Positions 61,997-64,000 of a stretch of 64,000 bases of DNA are shown in pieces. The DNA is from Pontibacter sp. HSC-14F20 (lineage in GTDB: Bacteria > Bacteroidota > Bacteroidia > Cytophagales > Hymenobacteraceae). The notes beneath the pieces were generated by a model. The model saw only the letters and a program-made list of their open reading frames with translations. It ran no database searches and had not been told where the DNA came from. Every line of letters begins with the position of its first letter. The stretch's first letter is position 1. The position numbers and the translations under genes are program-made. The stretch spans positions 1-64,000 of the forward strand of contig NZ_JAHZTC010000017.1 of NCBI RefSeq assembly GCF_019599265.1, read 5' to 3'.

Positions 61997-63192
61997 TATA
62001 GTCCGGTGTTGTTGATCTTGTGGTACATCATGGCCTGGTTGCCGAATATCTTGGAGAAGCCTTTCACATCCTCACCTGACCAGGCATTGTTCATTTCACC
62101 GTAGCTGCCAAACTTCGACGACATCAAATCATGCTCCGACTCTATACCTTCCACCTGGAAGCGGTAAGGCGCCAGCAGCACATGTACTTTTCCGGTCACA
62201 TTCTCCTGCGTTTCCTGCAGGAAGGTCTCGATGTTACGCATGGTCGGGTCGATGAACTGCCCTTCGTGCAGCCAGTTGCCGTACCAGGTTGCCAGTTGGT
62301 CTTTCCAGTAAAGCTGCCATTTGGTGAGTACGTGCTTCTCCAGGGTATGATGCGCCTTGATGATTACCATCGGGGCAGCCGCCTCGAATCCTACTCTGCC
62401 TTTAATACCAATGATTGTGTCACCCACGTGGATGTCACGGCCAATGGCAAAAGGGCCCGCTATACCTTGCAGCGCCTGAATAGCCTGTACCGGACTATCG
62501 TATACCTTCTCATTTATACCTACAAGCTCACCTTTTTCGAAATGCAGTGTTACGCGCTCTGGTTGCTCTTTGGTCAATTGGGTTGGGTAAGCTGATTCTG
62601 GTAGTGGCTGGTGCGAGGTCAGTGTTTCTTTGCCACCCACTGAGGTACCCCAGATGCCTTTGTTGATCGAGTATTGCGCTTTTACAAAGTCGTATTCCAC
62701 GCCGTGCTGCTTCAGGTACTCAATCTCTTCTTCACGCGACAATTTCATGTCACGGATCGGCGTGATAATCTCAATCTCCGGAATCATCACATGGAAGATC
62801 ATGTCGAAGCGCACCTGGTCGTTGCCGGCGCCGGTGCTGCCGTGGGCCACATAATCGGCGCCCAGGGCTTTGGCATGACGGGCAATGGCCATGGCCTGCG
62901 TTACGCGCTCGGCACTAACCGAAAGCGGATAGGTGTTGTTCTTCAGCACATTCCCGAAGATCAGGTACTTGATGCAGCTCTGGTAGTAGTACTCGGTTTC
63001 GTCCAGGTTGGTGTGCTGCGTAACGCCCAGGTCATAGGCGCGCTGCTCGGTCTGCTGCAGTTCTTCTTCTGAGAATCCACCGGTGTTCACCAGTACAGAA
63101 TGCACTTCTAGTCCTTTTTCCTCTTTCAGGAATTTCACGCAGTAAGAGGTATCAAGGCCGCCGCTAAAGGCTAAAACAACTTTCTTCTTCAT
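61996..63192 (-). CDS. argG: Argininosuccinate synthase
   Basis: Joins citrulline and aspartate using ATP. The PP-loop VVLAFSGGLDTSYCVKFL is at the N-terminus, and DYVAHGSTGAGNDQVRFD and INKGIWGTSVGGKETL are further family landmarks. I start at 63192 (MKKKVVLAFSGG, 398 aa), the universal family start; the upstream in-frame sequence is the end region of the preceding gene. It is 7 bp after the GNAT gene. Confidence 0.96.
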   Translation of the reverse strand: MKKKVVLAFSGGLDTSYCVKFLKEEKGLEVHSVLVNTGGFSEEELQQTEQRAYDLGVTQHTNLDETEYYYQSCIKYLIFGNVLKNNTYPLSVSAERVTQAMAIARHAKALGADYVAHGSTGAGNDQVRFDMIFHVMIPEIEIITPIRDMKLSREEEIEYLKQHGVEYDFVKAQYSINKGIWGTSVGGKETLTSHQPLPESAYPTQLTKEQPERVTLHFEKGELVGINEKVYDSPVQAIQALQGIAGPFAIGRDIHVGDTIIGIKGRVGFEAAAPMVIIKAHHTLEKHVLTKWQLYWKDQLATWYGNWLHEGQFIDPTMRNIETFLQETQENVTGKVHVLLAPYRFQVEGIESEHDLMSSKFGSYGEMNNAWSGEDVKGFSKIFGNQAMMYHKINNTGL

Positions 63193-63199
63193 GTTATTT

Positions 63200-63868
63200 T
63201 TAGATGCTTGTCGGGTTGATGTTTTGGTTTCCGTGGCTTTGCGCAAAGGTGCCATAGCCAACAGGTATAGCCGGTTCTTCGATCGGTGTCAGGATTTGTA
63301 GTTGCTCCCTGGCAATCGGCTTTTGCTCGCGTGCCGGATCATAAAGCATGGCGGTGCAGAGGCAGTTGCTGCGCTCCTTCATCACCAGAATGTCGTAGTT
63401 GATGCAGCTCTTGCAACCGTTCCAGAAAGCATCGTCGTCAGTCAGTTCAGAGTAGGTAACCGGACGGTAACCCAGGTCAGAATTGATCTTCATTACGGCC
63501 AGGCCAGTAGTCAACCCAAATATTTTGGCATCCGGATACTTGTGGCGCGACAGTTCAAAAATCTTGTTCTTGATCAGCTTGGCCAGCCCGCTTTTACGCA
63601 GCTCCGGCGATACGATCAGGCCTGAGTTGGCCACATATTTGCCATGGCTCCAGGTTTCAATGTAGCAGAAACCCGCCCAGGCACCGTTCAAGTCCAGGGC
63701 AATTACGGCCTTGCCTTCCAGCATTTTTTGGGCTATGTAGTCCGGAGTACGCTTGGCTATACCTGTACCCCTGGCTTTGGCAGATGCCTCCATTTCATCG
63801 CAGATCTGCTGCGCGTAGCTGGTGTGTTGCACATCGGCAACGGTAATGATAAAAGGAGATGGATTCAT
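63200..63868 (-). CDS. GNAT N-acetyltransferase, probable N-acetylglutamate synthase (ArgA-like)
   Basis: A 222-residue GNAT protein heading the visible arginine operon. The acetyl-CoA region is NSGLIVSPELRKSGLAKLIK, and MKINSDLGYRPVTYSELTDD follows. Cys residues cluster in WNGCKSCINYDILV and SNCLCTAML. Bacteroidota arg operons commonly carry such a GNAT gene at this position and it is thought to acylate glutamate. The acyl donor (acetyl or succinyl) is unknown. The operon promoter presumably lies right of 63868; I do not see a clear TAnnTTTG on the minus strand there. Confidence 0.75.
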   Translation of the reverse strand: MNPSPFIITVADVQHTSYAQQICDEMEASAKARGTGIAKRTPDYIAQKMLEGKAVIALDLNGAWAGFCYIETWSHGKYVANSGLIVSPELRKSGLAKLIKNKIFELSRHKYPDAKIFGLTTGLAVMKINSDLGYRPVTYSELTDDDAFWNGCKSCINYDILVMKERSNCLCTAMLYDPAREQKPIAREQLQILTPIEEPAIPVGYGTFAQSHGNQNINPTSI

Positions 63869-63967
63869 TTTAGAAATTATATACCCGGGCTATACTTGCG
63901 CATAACCAGTTGATACAGAATTAAAAATACCAGAAACAATGCTGAGAAAAGGCTAAGCGGTGAAGCA

Positions 63968-63975
63968 TACCTTTG
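63968..63975 (+). promoter_or_regulatory. Possible -7 element for a gene beyond the right edge
   Basis: TACCTTTG matches TAnnTTTG on the plus strand, but no -33 box is seen at the right distance and no downstream gene is in view. Confidence 0.25.
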
Positions 63976-64000
63976 TCAGGCAACATTAAATACAATACAA

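Overview
The window reads as a chromosomal segment of a Bacteroidota bacterium, most likely order Cytophagales and plausibly the Hymenobacteraceae (Pontibacter-like); the genus is my inference. Supporting signs are a TamL-type BamA-family lipoprotein, a CusA–CusC (RND–TolC) fusion, a DUF349 repeat protein, an arginine operon that uses an N-acylornithine carbamoyltransferase, several -7 promoter elements of the form TAnnTTTG, weak Shine-Dalgarno signals, and several TTG or GTG starts. I see no prophage, insertion sequence, CRISPR array or rRNA. Almost all of it looks like core genome with dense gene packing.

Layout. 0.1–6.0 kb: tamL-like outer-membrane assembly factor divergent from a TrmH/SpoU RNA methylase, then a sigma / anti-sigma-like / outer-membrane barrel operon on the minus strand. 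6.3–12.3 kb: heavy-metal efflux (small Cys/His-rich secreted protein, fused CusA–CusC, CusB-like adaptor). 12.4–16.7 kb: a TesA-like esterase divergent from a LolD/YbbA ATPase and a YbbP-like FtsX permease. 16.8–20.0 kb: CoA-binding protein, FAD oxidoreductase, tryptophan 2,3-dioxygenase. 20.4–27.9 kb: plus-strand run of serine dehydratase beta chain, TolC, HlyD adaptor, gpsA, membrane acyltransferase, Nudix hydrolase and an RsmF-like RNA methylase. 28.0–32.1 kb (minus): RlmI-like methylase, Maf, DUF1015, pdxH. 32.4–42.8 kb (plus): yqgE, DUF349 protein, two identical tRNA-Thr(TGT) genes, acyltransferase-like protein, DUF457 membrane protein, SDR, small lipoprotein, gyrA, TPR protein. 43.0–50.1 kb: mixed small genes, including msrA, a CDF metal transporter, a divergent pair of apparent paralogues of unknown function, an RluA-type pseudouridine synthase, a CbpA-like J-protein and a Pmp3-domain lipoprotein. 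50.3–54.4 kb (minus): a tight four-gene operon of papain-like C39 peptidase, RimK/RLAN ATP-grasp ligase, GCS2 carboxylate-amine ligase and N-formylglutamate-amidohydrolase-like enzyme. 55.4–63.9 kb (minus): eight-gene arginine biosynthesis operon.

Most interesting signals. (1) The amidoligase/peptidase operon at 50.3–54.4 kb looks like a system that builds, attaches or trims a small peptide or amino-acid conjugate; its substrate is unknown. (2) The heptamer TATACCT/AGGTATA occurs about 120 times by eye count on both strands, against roughly 8 expected by chance, inside genes as well as between them. (3) A family of intergenic tracts has an exact 8-nt period (around 18.9, 19.0, 27.9–28.0, 56.7, 58.7 and 60.9 kb), one of which appears to supply the last codons of a gene. 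(4) At two genes a consensus -7 element ends only about 5 bases before the ATG, which suggests leaderless mRNAs. Counts and alignments were made by eye without tools.
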